This document shows positions 1 through 11,306 of a stretch of 64,000 bases of DNA, piece after piece; position 1 is the stretch's first letter; the number at the start of each line of letters is the position of its first letter. A program made the position numbers and the translations under genes. The stretch comes from Sclerurus mexicanus (lineage: Eukaryota; Chordata; Aves; Passeriformes; Furnariidae), in NCBI GenBank assembly GCA_013396755.1, contig VWZF01002603.1:255912-319911 (forward strand), read 5' to 3'. A model generated the notes under the pieces. It made no database searches and was not told where the DNA came from. It saw only the letters and a list, made by a program, of their open reading frames with translations.

Positions 1-863
1 GAGTAAATAAAGTTAGTTTTACTTATTGATTACAGTCACTAGATACAAAGAAGCAGAAATTAGGGCTCTGTGTAGGTCAGCAGTTGATCCCACACCAATA
101 AAATGTTATTTTGATTGAATATCAGAGACTTCATCCAGGCCCACAGCAGTGCATGACATTATTCTTATATTTCGAAGGAGCACAAGCCTGGGGTTTGTAT
201 TCTGGATGAGTTCATTTTAAGCTCTGGTCCAACAAGCTACTAGATGCAAAAGGAATGGTGAGTGTAAGTAGCCCCTTGGTCCCATCTGCTGAGACTCGGG
301 ACCTTATTCAAAATCAGGTCCAACCTTCTGTTTTGCAGAGTTTGCTATAGGAAACTTAGCATAATATATGTATCCCTTTAGGTGTATAACTTCAGATCCC
401 TACCTTTTGTGGTCAAGTGTTTCTCTCCATTGCAACCAAAGAATTAAATAGGATTTGCAATTTGGAGGCCTTTTTTTTTTTTGTATTTCCTTTGTAGATA
501 TTTCAGAGGATCAGAAGACAAGGTGGTACATTTATCCTGGTTTAGTAAGTTTAGAATATGTAGCAGCCTATAGTTTGAGCTCCAGTTTAACTCCACATCC
601 TAATGTGTTTTGCTGTCAGGTCAGAATAAATTTCCCACCCTCCTCCTACAAATCAAGTTTTGAAGTTGTGTGTACCTTTGTCTAGGCCTCCAGTAATGGC
701 TCTCCACATTTAGATGTGGGTAGATGAATAAAGGGAGCACTCAGCCAAGGACACTGGGTTGAGCTCGGTGCTATCCCTTTTCAAAGTGAGCATATCAGTC
801 ATCCTCCAGCATCTGATTTCACCAGAGGAAGCAGAGGGTGATGTATGTCAAGTGCTTTGGTAG
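1..863. other. Non-coding stretch, probably intronic
   Basis: There is no convincing exon, known repeat or RNA gene here. The stretch is AT-rich with a short T-run near 471-482. It lies upstream of the + strand terminal exon at 8750, so it is inferred to be intron of that gene, unless the gene starts inside the window, for which no promoter is visible. Confidence 0.35.
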
Positions 864-923
864 CTGTTTGCCAAGGCCACTCCAGCAGCCGACGCGCTGT
901 CGCTGCTGGCCCAGGGGTGCGTG
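864..923 (+). CDS. Possible small internal exon (weak candidate)
   Basis: A 60-bp CpG-rich island stands out in AT-rich surroundings. In one frame it reads 20 codons (LFAKATPAAD, then ALSLLAQGCV) with mostly G or C in third positions. An AG precedes it at 862-863 and a plausible donor (GTG then gtaaat) follows at 924. In that frame a TAG stop lies just upstream and a TGA about 40 bases downstream, so it could only be coding as a spliced exon. The polypyrimidine tract is poor; a second acceptor (CCAAG) lies 12 bases downstream. It would join in phase 0 to the terminal exon at 8750. I do not recognise the peptide, and a chance GC-rich patch is quite possible. Confidence 0.22.
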
Positions 924-2301
924 GTAAATTCAATCCCATTGTTGTTCTTTGGAAATAAATTTTGACAGGACTTCTTTTCACTTGTGCTCCGGTGAAAAGA
1001 TTGGTTTCCTGCACTAGTCAGGTCTGTTTTGATCCTTTTCAATATGGCCCTTCACTTCCTGAAGAAGACTCACACTGATAGAGCACCTGTAAATCACAGC
1101 CCTTGCTGACTTTTTCTTTTTTTTTACTTTCTTGCCAGCCTACAATTCAGTTTTCATTGGAGCTGCCTAAAGCAAATAAATACAAGCTTTTAGCATGCAG
1201 ACATGGTAAGAAATATTAAGTCCCGTGGATTTTAAATGAAGTTCAGGCAGAATAAGATTGTAATTTGGGATATAGACTGACTTCAGAAGTTAATTCAATT
1301 GATGTGGCATAATAGTAATTCAGTATAATGTGCTCATGCCATTAGACTTGCACAGAAAAATGCTCCAAATAGCTATAATGAATAGTTTGAATTTTGAAAA
1401 CCTGGGAGAGCAATTTCACCTTGAATCATAACTGGCATCTCTCAGAATGCATGTACATTAAGAAAATTCAAAAAGGTGTATGAATTCAAGTAAATTTCAG
1501 TGCCACCTTGGGTAATACTAAATTTTAGTGGCACTCAAACACTTCTGGAGATGTAGTGGTAAAATCTGCTTTCACCTGTACAGCTGTGGAGGAAACTAAC
1601 CCTGATTCATGAATCTGCTTTGTGCTCTGCATGAAAAACATGGACAAGCTTTCCCAAGGGGATAAAAATATAAGTCCTGTCTTTTTTTAAAATGGAATTT
1701 AGCTGCCTAAAGAGCTTGATTCTTACCTGCTTAGTTCCAAAGTCATTTAGGTACCTCTAAACATGCCCAAAGGAGTGCTGTATATGGTATTCCTGCTTCT
1801 CTCTCTGCTTTGGGTTAAGTCCAGCCCCAACACAGGCTGCTACAGTGTTAGTGCCACTGCAGAGACAAGAAGTCAAGTCTTTGTCATTCAGTTTTATAGC
1901 TCCAAGAAATGCAAAGGCAAAGCTCTTTGCTGTGGAAGTGAAATTTCCGTTTTATGGATTCAGCATTTACATTTTGGAGCTGTATAGGTAAATCTGCTCA
2001 CTAACAAAAGAGCTACATTACATTTTTGGTAGAGCTCGCAGTCTCACCTCCTCCCATCTAGTTCTTTAGCAAACAAGTTCAGTCTAACAAGTTAAGAACT
2101 TACATATGTGTGTCACTGTCAAATTGGCAAGGTATGTGCTAGTAAATCAAAAAATCCAACCTAGCATGATTTGCCATACTTGCATTATTTCTGTTAAGAG
2201 ATACTTACAATGTAGAATTTGTTTTGGATGGAAATTGGTGTGTGGGGTAGAGTTATACATGCAGACACAGGGTAAGGTGATACTGACTGGGATGTTCTCC
2301 A

Positions 2302-2321
2302 TCTATTTATTTATTTATTAA
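2302..2321. repeat. Short TTTA tetranucleotide run
   Basis: Four to five tandem TTTA units inside AT-rich DNA. This is an ordinary microsatellite with no visible relation to a gene. Confidence 0.6.
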
Positions 2322-2339
2322 TTCACTGACTGCTAGGCA

Positions 2340-2480
2340 TTACCTGTAAACAGCCTTGCTTCTGATTAGGCCTAATCAAAATGAGCAGGAAGAGTTTGAT
2401 TAAAACGAGCCAATCCTTTATTCTCAGCTTCTGTTAATCCAGCCATAAGCCTAATTAATGCCTGTCAATCTAAAGCAAAT
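2340..2480. promoter_or_regulatory. Candidate homeodomain-site cluster, enhancer-like
   Basis: A perfect 16-bp palindrome, TGATTAGGCCTAATCA, sits at 2363-2378. Around it are more TAAT-type cores: TTGATTAAAA, GTTAATCCAG, CCTAATTAATG and a TGTCAATC motif. TAATCC and GATTA are the sites expected for OTX/PITX/bicoid-class (K50) homeodomains, and TAATTA for other homeodomains. The stretch is repeat-free. Regulatory function and conservation are inferred only. Confidence 0.3.
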
Positions 2481-4539
2481 ACCCCCCCTCCCTTTCGTAT
2501 GATGACTAACGTGGTGATTTGTCATTTTTAAACACGTGAATCTTGTCTGTTCTCCTGAGAAGTCTCTTAGTCATACAATTCATGTGTGACTTGAGCAAGG
2601 TCTCTGGTACTTGGGACAGACACATTCTGAAGTCATTTGTCACCTCTGGCTCCTCAAGGCAGCTTTGCACAGCTTTGACAGCATCTAATACTGCGGGTTT
2701 TTTGTAAGGACAACCCAGTCATTCTGGTCTTTCAGCAAAAGATAATTGGTCCAGGTGATCCTGTCATAATTTTAGAAGCTTTCTCTCCCAAGTTTTTCCA
2801 CAGATATAAGATCCTTCAGGCACCAAGTAGTCTCCCAGGCAGTAAGTCTTTTTCTCATTGCTTTGAAATCACAGCTGCACAGAATGACCTGAGGGTGTGT
2901 GCAGGAGATAAATGTGTGCAGATCCAGAGGTGACATTAGGTACTTCCTGAGGGGCCTGAAATATCACTTGAGATATTGAATATCACGTGCTGTGCTGCTC
3001 ACATACTTTACTCAAATCTGCTTTATGGTATCTTGCAATATATGTCAAGGTGTTGGGGAAAAGAATTGAAGCTTCATGTTTTCTTTATTAAAAAGAAAAA
3101 AAGAAAAGAAAACCCTGCAGAAGACCAAAATGTTTCTGAGCAAGTTATATCTGGGGAGTGGAGAATTGATATGAAGCTGGAGTTGGTGAAGGTGAAGATA
3201 TTAGTTGTAGCCCATGTAGGGTCCCCCATCCTTTTGGACTGCTGTGCCACCTCACATTCTATACTCTTGCTATCTGCAAATTCTTTCCCTGCTTGCTCAA
3301 AATTAATAAATCCAGAAATGAATCTGAAGATACTTTGAGAGCTATCAGAGCATTATTCTGGCAGTTACTCACTCCTAATTAGCTAGTTTAGCCTTTGGGG
3401 GTCCCTGTGGGAAAGGGAGATGGCCTGAGTTGCAGAAATAAGGGAGAAGCTTAACTGTGGTGACCCAACTTGTGACCTGAAGGGCTGAGCTGTCCTTGCA
3501 GGCTGCAGAAGGAGCCTGCTGGGATCACTGCCTGCACAAAGCACCTCAGTTCAGACAGCTGGAATATGCCTTGCTGGGTAATGTCAGGGTATTTGGTGTG
3601 AGAGAACCCGCTCCCTTGGAACTCAGTTTGTAAAGGAACTTCCTATATTGTGGCTAATGGCTTTCCTAGTCCTCCACACCTGACGCAGATAATCCAGTCC
3701 TGTGTGGTGATGGAGATGTGATGTGTGTCCTGGATAAGGCAGAGCTGGCTTAGCTTGCAGCCCTTTTCCTAAGGGTTCACATCTTCTATTCTCCAATCCT
3801 AACTTACCTCACTGTACAGTGTGTTAATTCCCTCTGGGTTTTGCCAGTAAGCAAAAAATAAAACACAAGGGAAAAAACAAACCACAAGGAAGTAGCAGAT
3901 CCAATGAGAAGTTTGAATCCAGTTTTTCTTGTTAAGCTGTATATTTTCTCATCTTGCATCTCTCTGAACAGGGTCTTTTGCCAGCCTGAAGTCTCTGTGG
4001 GACACCATCACCTGTCAGTGCCATTTCAGCCCAGCTTTGTTGCTGTCAGTAGGCTGGAGTTAGCAACAATAGCTGGCATTTCTGCAGCATTTGGTATTTG
4101 AAAAAGCACCCTGGCAGTAATTTTTTTCTCTTCAAGACATCAATAGAAAGGTCTAAAATAGAGAAAGTTGGTTAATTTGGGGAAGAATCCCCAAATGTTC
4201 ATTTTCCTTTGCTGTACCCAACAATTACTTTCTAGGAGACAAAGGCAGGAGGAGATGCACTCCCATTCCTGCATTCCAGCAGGCTCCCTTTGCATGCCTT
4301 GTCTTCTAACAGATCTTTATTTTTGTGATCATGGATCGGAAGCGAAGCATGTGCTTGTCAGCTTGTTTTGAGGTTGAGTCTTCCTCGGGAAGATCTGACT
4401 TTGCAAATACCTAATTACAACATAATGTGGTTTTTCAGAGTCAGGGAATATGCTTCAATCTGTCTGGTTTAGGTTTGTTGGTTGTTTTTTTTTTTTTGTA
4501 ATCAGATTCCTATCCTATAGAAAACGGCTGTGATACCTG

Positions 4540-4760
4540 TGCTCTATGAATAATTCAAATCAAGGGCTGATTTAAAGCCTGCAGCATTTAACACTAGTCA
4601 ACAGAATAATTATGTGATTGGTGCTGAATGGAACTAGCATCTATATTAAAGGGGAAGAGGAGCCTATGCTAGAAGTTATATGAGCAAGTTAATTAGTCCT
4701 GCCTTGGCATCAGTGACCTTCTGTGACCTTGTGGTAAAGCTTTTGACAGTCACATAGATG
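4540..4760. promoter_or_regulatory. Candidate conserved non-coding block
   Basis: Repeat-free AT-rich DNA with AATAATTC, AATAATTATGTG and GTTAATTAGTCC motifs, followed by two close TGACCTT half-sites at about 4718 and 4728 of the kind bound by nuclear receptors such as ERR or COUP-TF. Nothing coding is seen. The enhancer reading is an inference from motif clustering. Confidence 0.22.
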
Positions 4761-5189
4761 TGTAGGTGTTGAAAATGTGGTATTGTTTCAGAAAAACCCC
4801 AAAGCCTTATAAGATTTATCTTATTAAAGTTTGTGGTGCTTTCAGTCCTAGCATATATTAGCAGGTGGTATTTCTAATTCTAATTGTAAAATGTAACTTT
4901 TAAAGAATTTTAAACACTGACTTTTTCCAGGAAATTGCTAGAAATAGCAGTATGAAAGCAAAAGCTCCAAGTTTTTTCGCTTTCTGGAAGTACCGGAGTT
5001 GATGAGTTTTTAAGCACACCAAATTTTAATGAAAAAATCCAGTTCTTGCTAAGCTCTGCTATTGGTCTCTGAGGCTATTCCTGTTTGTAATGGATTAGGA
5101 GAACAATGTCACCGAACTGAATTCCTCTTTAATATGCTACAATTGAAAGGATGATAAGAAGACTTTCACATTTCAGAAAGCTTTTTGAT

Positions 5190-5450
5190 TGTAATAACTT
5201 TAATAACTTTAAATTAAGTTATGGTTTTATATTAAAATGTATAAAATTATGAGGTCCCCATATCATGAAGTAGTGCAAAAATCATTAGAATGCCTTTGCT
5301 GTGCTGATGGATTGAGCACAAGATGAACACTGGCCTATTGCTAAAAAGGTGAACCCTATTAAAATGACTTTTAATAAGCTTTTAAAATGGGTGCCATTTT
5401 GCTATTTGCATAATTAAAAGGGAGGGGAAACTACTCAGATTAGTAAAGAA
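5190..5450. promoter_or_regulatory. Candidate conserved non-coding block
   Basis: A dense AT-rich block with repeated AATAACTTTAA units at about 5192-5210, TTATATTAAAATG, TTTGCATAATTAAAAG and CAGATTAG motifs. It has no repeat-family similarity and no open frame. It resembles conserved intronic enhancers in composition, but conservation cannot be seen from one sequence. Confidence 0.2.
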
Positions 5451-8400
5451 AGAAAAACCTTTGGGCCTCACATCACTTTCTCCAGTTTTATTTCATTTGC
5501 AAGTACATAAATTTTAAGTTAAAGGGCACAAAAGTTGTATTGCCTTCTAAGAGGCCAAACCCCACTGCTTTTCCTATTTTGGGTTATATTTTTTTTAACC
5601 TGGCTTTCTATCTTTGTTTTGTACATGCAAAGAGTATTCCCATTCTCTAAACTGGTGTTCATGGGTGTGTGTTTAGCCTGAACAACCAACACTCCTGATG
5701 TATAGGTTGCCCATTTTACGTCCCTGTTCCAGTGCCAGCATCCTGTGCCCTCACACTGAGACATTTACAAACGTGCCATTAGGATATTTTCCAGCAAACC
5801 AGCAGTGTAGCAGGTTGAATGCTATTAGTGAAATGAAACTCCAAAGTGCTTTTGGAAGAACACTGATTACCAGGCTAAATAATCCAGAACAAATGGCCAG
5901 AGTTTTGAAAGGCTAACAAACGAAAACGGGTAATAAACCCAAGCCTTTTGGAATATTTTAGCAGTTAACTAGTGTTTTCTTTCCAAGATAATCATGCAAA
6001 CCTAGTAGCTTGTAACATAGTGCATAGGGACAATGATTTAGTTGCTATCAGTAGGAAGTCACAGCACTAATTTGTATAAAAGTTGGACATGTTCCTATGA
6101 AGGCACCCTGACCTTGCCAGTCTCTGCTGAGAATGTTTTATTTTTCAAGGAACACATCAAAAGATACCAGAGTGCTTCCCACCTAGTTTTAACTCAGCAC
6201 AAATGACACTATTGTGTAAATAGAGAAAAAAGGTATCTGCTGCTGGAAATGGATTTAATATGAAAGCTTTGAAAAGAGATTTCCTCCTGCCCACCGAGTC
6301 CCAACAGAGAGGATCCTTTCATCAGCCTTGCTCCCGATCCTGCTGCTTGCAGTGGCCTCCTGGGATGCAACGAAATCCATGTTGAATCCCTTCTGGATCT
6401 CTAAGAAAGTTTTCTTTCCATCATTTCTGGCACTTGGTGTTGCTGTGCTCTGCCCGCATCCTCTCCTGTCGCATCCCAACTTGGGAAGCATCAGTAGGGA
6501 GCACTCATCCTTTTCTCCTGTCACTTTCTTCCACTTCATTGTCCACATTGCAGCCAACGGCGCAGAGCAACTTTGCCCTGTACTGCCCAGCCACAGCTCT
6601 TTCATCCAGGCATATGCTTGTGGTGTGAGCAAACACTTGTGCCATCAGTCACTGTTCCCCTTGCTACAGGATGTCAGTCCCAGCCAGCATCTCCGGGCAG
6701 AGCAGCCTGTATTTCAATGAAGCAACAGCTTCTTTGTGTCAAGGGCACACCAGCTCTGGGCTATCTTAGCACATCAGCATTGCAAACAAGGGCAAATGCA
6801 GATCTGGCTTTTATAAGGGGGCTTATTTGCTCAGAGGTGGTTGTAGAAGAGCACATAATGCCAAGCCATATGGCAGGAAACCTCCGTACAAAATTAATTC
6901 CATCATTATGTGGTAGGGTCTGCTTGTTGCCATTTTCCCAAGGATCTTTTTCGTGTTCAAAGAATCTGTGATATTCACTGAGCAACTCTGGAGCACAGAT
7001 TTGGGAAAAGAAGTGTGCCTGCTGTTCCTAGTGTTTTCTTGTCACATAAGTGTATGCTTAAAGCAGAGGGATTTTTTTTACTCTGCCATTAGAGCTGTTA
7101 TGCCAAAACAATGAGTAATGGCTTTACAGGAAAGGCATGACAGTCAATTATCTGGCCATACATACCAAGGTGAATGCAATAGGTCTTGTAATGTGTCCAG
7201 TGAGATATTTTGCTACCTTTGAGCCTTTGGTAGCCATAAACTGGAATTAATGCAGTAACTTTTCAGCACAGTGCTAAAACTCTAACAGGAGGCAATGTTT
7301 TACATTTGATTTTCTACCATATTCATCCTTCAGGCATTACTGGTTTGGGACTTTTTTGAAAGAACCCTACTTTGAGAACTAATTATGATAAATGTTGATA
7401 TGACATCTGTTGCTCACTTTAAATTACCTCTTAGTCTATTGGAATTCATCTTGAAGGCATTTTTGTAATGATTTTTTTTTCATGAACATTAATACAACCT
7501 GTGGCAGATCTGAATAAAAAAGAAAATTCAACATTCCTGCCAAGAGAATATTTTATGTTCCAGCTGCTCTTTTTTTGTTTTCCTGCTTTCTATGATATTA
7601 ATACAGCTGGTTTCCAAGGTACCTAAATAGATAACAGGTTGTTGTAGTTTGGAGGAATTCTCCTTGAGAAATAAGTGAATAATTAGGACAGTTTCCTGAA
7701 CAAACCACTTCCATGACCCCAAAGCTGCTGCATTCAGATTAACTAAACCTTGTGTTCTTCAGAGGAGAATGTGCTTCTCTGTCTTGCAGATGTAATTCCC
7801 ACTGAATCCAAAATTAGTGAATAACTGCACGAGTTACCTCTTTTTGTGGTCAGTCTGTAGAAGAGCAAAGGAGCATTACCCCTCTGCTCCAGAGGAAATT
7901 CCCTTTACAGCTATTTGGGTGACACTGGATAGATTTTTAGCAGCTGTCTGATCAAACGTTTTCTCTTCAGTGTTTCGTTCAAAAGTTAAACACATGACTC
8001 ATAAAATCATGCTAAATGTGAAGAAAGCTTCATCAGGTTTGTGAAAACTCTGTTAATGTACATCTGCCACAGTTTCTATAGGTACAAGTGACTGTGAATG
8101 GCACTGTGGTTGATGAATATTAACTTTTGGGAAGGGAAGAAGGCATTTTACACATACTTCTCATGTGTAAGACTTTAAAAAAGAGCCATTTCAAGGGCAG
8201 CTCAGTGAAAAGATGATGGTAAGTTCTGAGATAATATGGAAGTCATGCAATCTTTCTGCAGATGGCCTTGATCAAAACAAATGCCTTTTGGGGATTGTGG
8301 AGGCTTCGTGAGGGGAAGATTTTTGAAGTCCTTTTGTGTCCATATGTAGTGAAATTCCTGCAGAATGGATTTGAGGTTTGCACCTGCTATGGTGTTTGGT

Positions 8401-8749
8401 AATGCTAGACGACAGTATTAGCGGGTCGTGATTAGCAGAAAGCATTACATGACTGCAGAATGGACCAGAAAGCATCACACAAGCACAGAAGAGAAGGGTT
8501 GCTAAGATGGGCAGAGGAAGAAGGTGGAAAATACTTCTTTTCTGCTTTTCCTGAGCTCAATACAGACATTTCAATAGACTTGTTCTATGAATGGGTTTAA
8601 ATACAGATGGTTATTGAAAGGACTGTTCACAGCCCATGGAGACCTTGTTTGGGTTTTTTTTTTGACACTGCTGTTCATTTAACTCTTCAAAGTGATCGTA
8701 ATCAATTTGACCAAGTAAACCTTATGACGTTCTGCATTTAATTCCACAG

Positions 8750-8908
8750 AAATACCTGAGGAGCTTTTTCTCTGCCATGCTGAAATCTCCATCATCTCCC
8801 CTGCACATCGAGAAGGTGGGGCTAACGCTGTCCAAATACACCATCTGCGAGTTCTCACCCTTCTTCAGGAAAGGCGTTTTTGACTACAGCAGCCACGGGA
8901 CCAGCTGA
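8750..8908 (+). CDS. 3'-terminal coding exon of an unidentified gene (C-terminal 52 aa)
   Basis: The exon follows a splice acceptor (ATTCCACAG, ending at 8749) and reads 52 codons to TGA at 8906-8908. The frame starts exactly at the exon boundary (phase 0, first codon AAA for Lys). The peptide begins KYLRSFFSAMLKSP, contains HIEKVGLTLSKYTICEF in its middle and ends FRKGVFDYSSHGTS. Third codon positions are clearly G/C-rich although the flanks are AT-rich, which is the main reason to believe it is coding. The peptide is mixed hydrophobic and basic with no transmembrane segment or signal. I cannot assign it to a family. No start codon is expected: upstream exons lie before this one, mostly outside the window. 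The 3' UTR with polyadenylation signals follows directly. It could be a recent pseudogene exon, but the frame is intact. Confidence 0.72.
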   Translation, partial: KYLRSFFSAMLKSPSSPLHIEKVGLTLSKYTICEFSPFFRKGVFDYSSHGTS

Positions 8909-9510
8909 CTTCTGGGCCAGGATCCTTCTGCTGGAGGAGTGCAGTCAGAGTGGTGCCTTCATTTTTGTGGTGTGAGAGGAATAAAGGGAAGGGAAAAAAA
9001 AGGTCTTTCCCTCCATACCTGGAAAGTTGCATCCAAACAATGCCAGTTAGAGAGACAGCTATCCCGTGTCCTTTTCCAGCTCTCGTATTAGTGCCTGTGT
9101 TTTCCTGGCATGGGCTGTACAGACATTTTGGTGTGAGTTGTTCTGTTAATACAGCACAAAGATTCTGACTCCTCTGATGAGTTTGGATCCTCTCCTTGGC
9201 AGGAGTGCTTCTTTCCCATTTGCTCAGACAGTTTGTTCTGGTAGTTCGAGAGCATCTCATGTTTACCGTGGCAGTGTGTCATGCTGACAGAGGGTTTCTG
9301 AGCAGCCTTTTGGGTTCTGTCCAAGCTGTTCCTTAAAGAACAGTTCCTCTTTTGTTTCTTTATAGCATTCTGTCCTGTTTAAGGTAGTGCTCTTACTCCA
9401 CTGTTGTTTCATTTTTTTTTCCCCCTTGCCAGATATACATTTTAACCAATTGGCTGTATAATTGTATAGTTTTCCTGAGAAGAAATAAAGGGCCCGGGTA
9501 ACTTGAATGT
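8909..9510 (+). other. Probable 3' UTR of the gene ending at 8908
   Basis: The stretch following the TGA stop has AATAAA signals at 8980-8985 and 9484-9489. The first would give a UTR of roughly 90-100 bases, the second about 600. Open frames on both strands here (8865-9260 minus, 8950-9168 plus) overlap the UTR and each other and are judged to be shadows. Transcript ends are inferred, since no expression data are available. Confidence 0.45.
9484..9489 (+). terminator. AATAAA polyadenylation signal (distal)
   Basis: A canonical hexamer about 575 bases after the stop codon, followed by a GGGCCCGGG run and then a T/G-containing stretch. A proximal AATAAA lies at 8980-8985. Which one is used cannot be told from sequence. 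Confidence 0.4.
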
Positions 9511-10218
9511 TTACAAAAATACATGCAGCAGAAAGAATATAATTTAAACCCTGTCAGAGTCTTCCACACTGGGTTGTTTTGAGGCAGAACAAATCACTCC
9601 CCATTAATGAAGAAGCAGAGGAAGTAATAGTTACCAATGAACATGGTCAGCATCTTTTCAGATTTCCTAATTACTCAGACTGTAAGTGGAAACTCTGCAC
9701 TGTACAGAACTCATGGCTATGCATAAAGCTTATGCAAAGTGCTATATATATATTTTTTTTTTTTAAATAGCTTCCTCACAATAGGTGTAAAACCTGAATT
9801 TTATTTGCATCAGTTAAAATTTACAGGATCTGACTAATAGTACTTTAAAATTACTCAGGACTCCTTCAGACTTGCACATGTATATACAGATAGAATTCAT
9901 TTTCTATTGCTGCAGAATCAAAAATATCTATACACTGTGACTGGAATTGAGTATGTGTACATGTTAATGTATAATTGGTTGTATAAAAATCAGATTTAAA
10001 TGACTTCTAGCTATTAAAATGCATAATGAAAACTAAGTTTCCTGTGCTGTTTGTTCAGAGTGTGAAGCGTTGTTTCTGACCTCCCATCACTGACCGCTGC
10101 TAGGTAATCAAATTATTTCATGTGATAGAAAATTATTATTAAAACCTAAAGTAACAGCAGTGGTGACATTTTTATTTCATGACCTAAATCATAGGAACAG
10201 TAATGTTTTTCATTTAAT
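9511..10218. other. Intergenic DNA, nothing specific seen
   Basis: AT-rich sequence with a TATATATA plus T-run at about 9743-9764. No exon, known repeat family or RNA gene is recognised. It separates the 3' end of the upstream gene from the first CR1 element. Confidence 0.4.
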
Positions 10219-10604
10219 GAGATACATCCACAGTCCTGAGGGAACTGGCCAAGGAAGTGGCTAAGCTGCTATCCATCGTGTTTGAGAAGTCATGGCAGTG
10301 CTGAAGTTCCCACTGACTGGAAAAGGGGAACACTTTTTAAAAGGGAAATGAAGAAGACCCAGGAAACTACAGGCCAGTCAGTCTCATCTCACTCAGTGCC
10401 TGGCAAGATCATGGAGCAGATCCTCTAAGGCACGTAGTAAACAATGGGGTGATTGGTGACAGCCAGTGGCTTCATTAAAGGCGAATCATGCCTGACAAAT
10501 TTGGTGGCCTGAAGAGACCTCGAGTCCCTTCCAGTACCTAGAGGGGGCCTGTGGAATGGCTGGAGTGGCACTTTGCACAAGGACACGCAGGGACAACGGG
10601 AACG
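10219..10604 (+). mobile_element. CR1 LINE, 5' part (reverse transcriptase fragment joined to 3' region)
   Basis: Bases 10219-10510 match the CR1 ORF2 region leading into the reverse transcriptase; decayed translation gives pieces such as PGKIMEQIL and SCLTNLVA with stops between them. At about 10511-10524 the sequence jumps to the CR1 3' region ('gagtcccttccagtaccta', then the 'ggacaa' phrase), so roughly 2 kb of the element is missing by internal deletion, or two CR1 copies abut. The element is broken and inactive. It is interrupted at 10605 by a solo LTR and resumes at 11092. Confidence 0.8.
10599..10604 (+). repeat. Target-site duplication, left copy (GGAACG)
   Basis: The 6-bp flank of the solo LTR. 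The right copy GGAATG (11092-11097) differs by one transition. A 6-bp duplication is typical of class II (ERVK/alpharetrovirus-like) integration. Confidence 0.65.
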
Positions 10605-11091
10605 TGAGGAAACCCTTGCGGGGACGAGAAGGAGAGGCTCACTCCGAGTCGGGGGTAAAGACGGAATGGCACGTTTATTAAGACGGTGCCGGTTTATACA
10701 CAGCAGAGCATGGAACATTCTGGAAGAGGGGCAGAACTTGGGAGGAGCATAAGAGGAAAGGAAGAACAGGGGAGGGCCACAGCCATACAAGGGAAAGGAG
10801 GGTGGAGATAACCATATAAGGGAAGACTCCACTGCAGCAAAATCTAGCCAATCAGGGAGCAGGGGCAGCATGAGGGAGAAGGAGAAACGCCATTTTGAAC
10901 AACATTCAAATGAGGGTTTTTAACTCTACAACTATAAACTCATAAACCAGGGAACCCGTAACAACCCGATATGTGATAATAAACTCTCTTCTCTGGGAAA
11001 ACAGCTCTTGATTGAAGTTCTGCTCGACACCCGGTCTCATCAAGCAGTCCCCTTATTTCTTTTCCATTCGGTGTAATTTTGTTCTCCTACA
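10605..11091 (-). mobile_element. Solo LTR, class II-like endogenous retrovirus, copy 1
   Basis: A 487-bp insertion bounded by TG...CA and lying inside a CR1 element. Read on the minus strand it has a CCAAT-type motif (TGATTGGCTAG), a TATAAA box (10693-10698) and an AATAAA polyadenylation signal (10674-10679). The short U3-R-U5 order is therefore visible. Flanks are GGAACG and GGAATG, a 6-bp target-site duplication with one mismatch. No internal viral genes are present, so it is a recombined solo LTR. The minus-strand open frames across it are not viral proteins. The family name cannot be fixed without a repeat library. Confidence 0.78.
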
Positions 11092-11306
11092 GGAATGGCC
11101 TTAAGCGGTTTGATAATAGGAAGGAATTCTGCACTGTGAGGGTGGTGAGGCACTGGCACAGGTTGTCCAGAGAGGCTGTGAACATCCCATCCCTGGAGGT
11201 GTTCAGGCCGAGGGTTCTAAGTAAGGTGGTAGTGGAAGTGGCCTGTGGCAGGGGGTTGGAACTACATAATCCTTAAGGTCCATTCCAAACCAGGCTATCC
11301 TCTGAT
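11092..11306 (+). mobile_element. CR1 LINE, 3' end, copy 1
   Basis: This continues the CR1 interrupted at 10604: 'aatggccttaag...aggaaggaattctgcactgtgagggtggtgaggcactggc...ccctggaggtgttcaggcc...ggttggaacta' matches the CR1 3' region and ends with the short decayed tail near 11300. The frame gives HWHRLSREAVNIPSLEVF, the usual CR1 ORF2 C-terminal pattern. Confidence 0.85.

Larger units (their letters stand above)
924..8749 (+). other. Probable last intron of the gene ending at 8908
   Basis: About 7.8 kb ends at a good splice acceptor (AG at 8748-8749 after a T/C-rich stretch). Open frames here (for example 2976-3338, 6328-6720 and, on the minus strand, 6255-6632) overlap one another on both strands, have no domain signature and no splice logic, and are judged to be chance. 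Several AT-rich blocks with homeodomain-like motifs (listed separately) suggest intronic regulatory DNA. I see no CR1 or LTR in this stretch, which contrasts with the DNA downstream. Confidence 0.45.

Noticed and set aside
3502..3577. Exon-like stretch with acceptor TCCTTGCAG and donor-like GGTAATG
   Set aside because: Open in one frame but without third-position bias. The peptide is not recognisable and such short spliceable frames are common by chance.
3972..4101. Acceptor-like CTCTGAACAG followed by about 40 open codons
   Set aside because: No codon bias, weak donor, no family match.
10425..10871. Minus-strand 148-codon frame over the first LTR (and its copy at 11364-11735)
   Set aside because: It lies across LTR control sequence (TATA box and polyadenylation signal) and is not a viral gene frame. 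The second copy also runs through the N.
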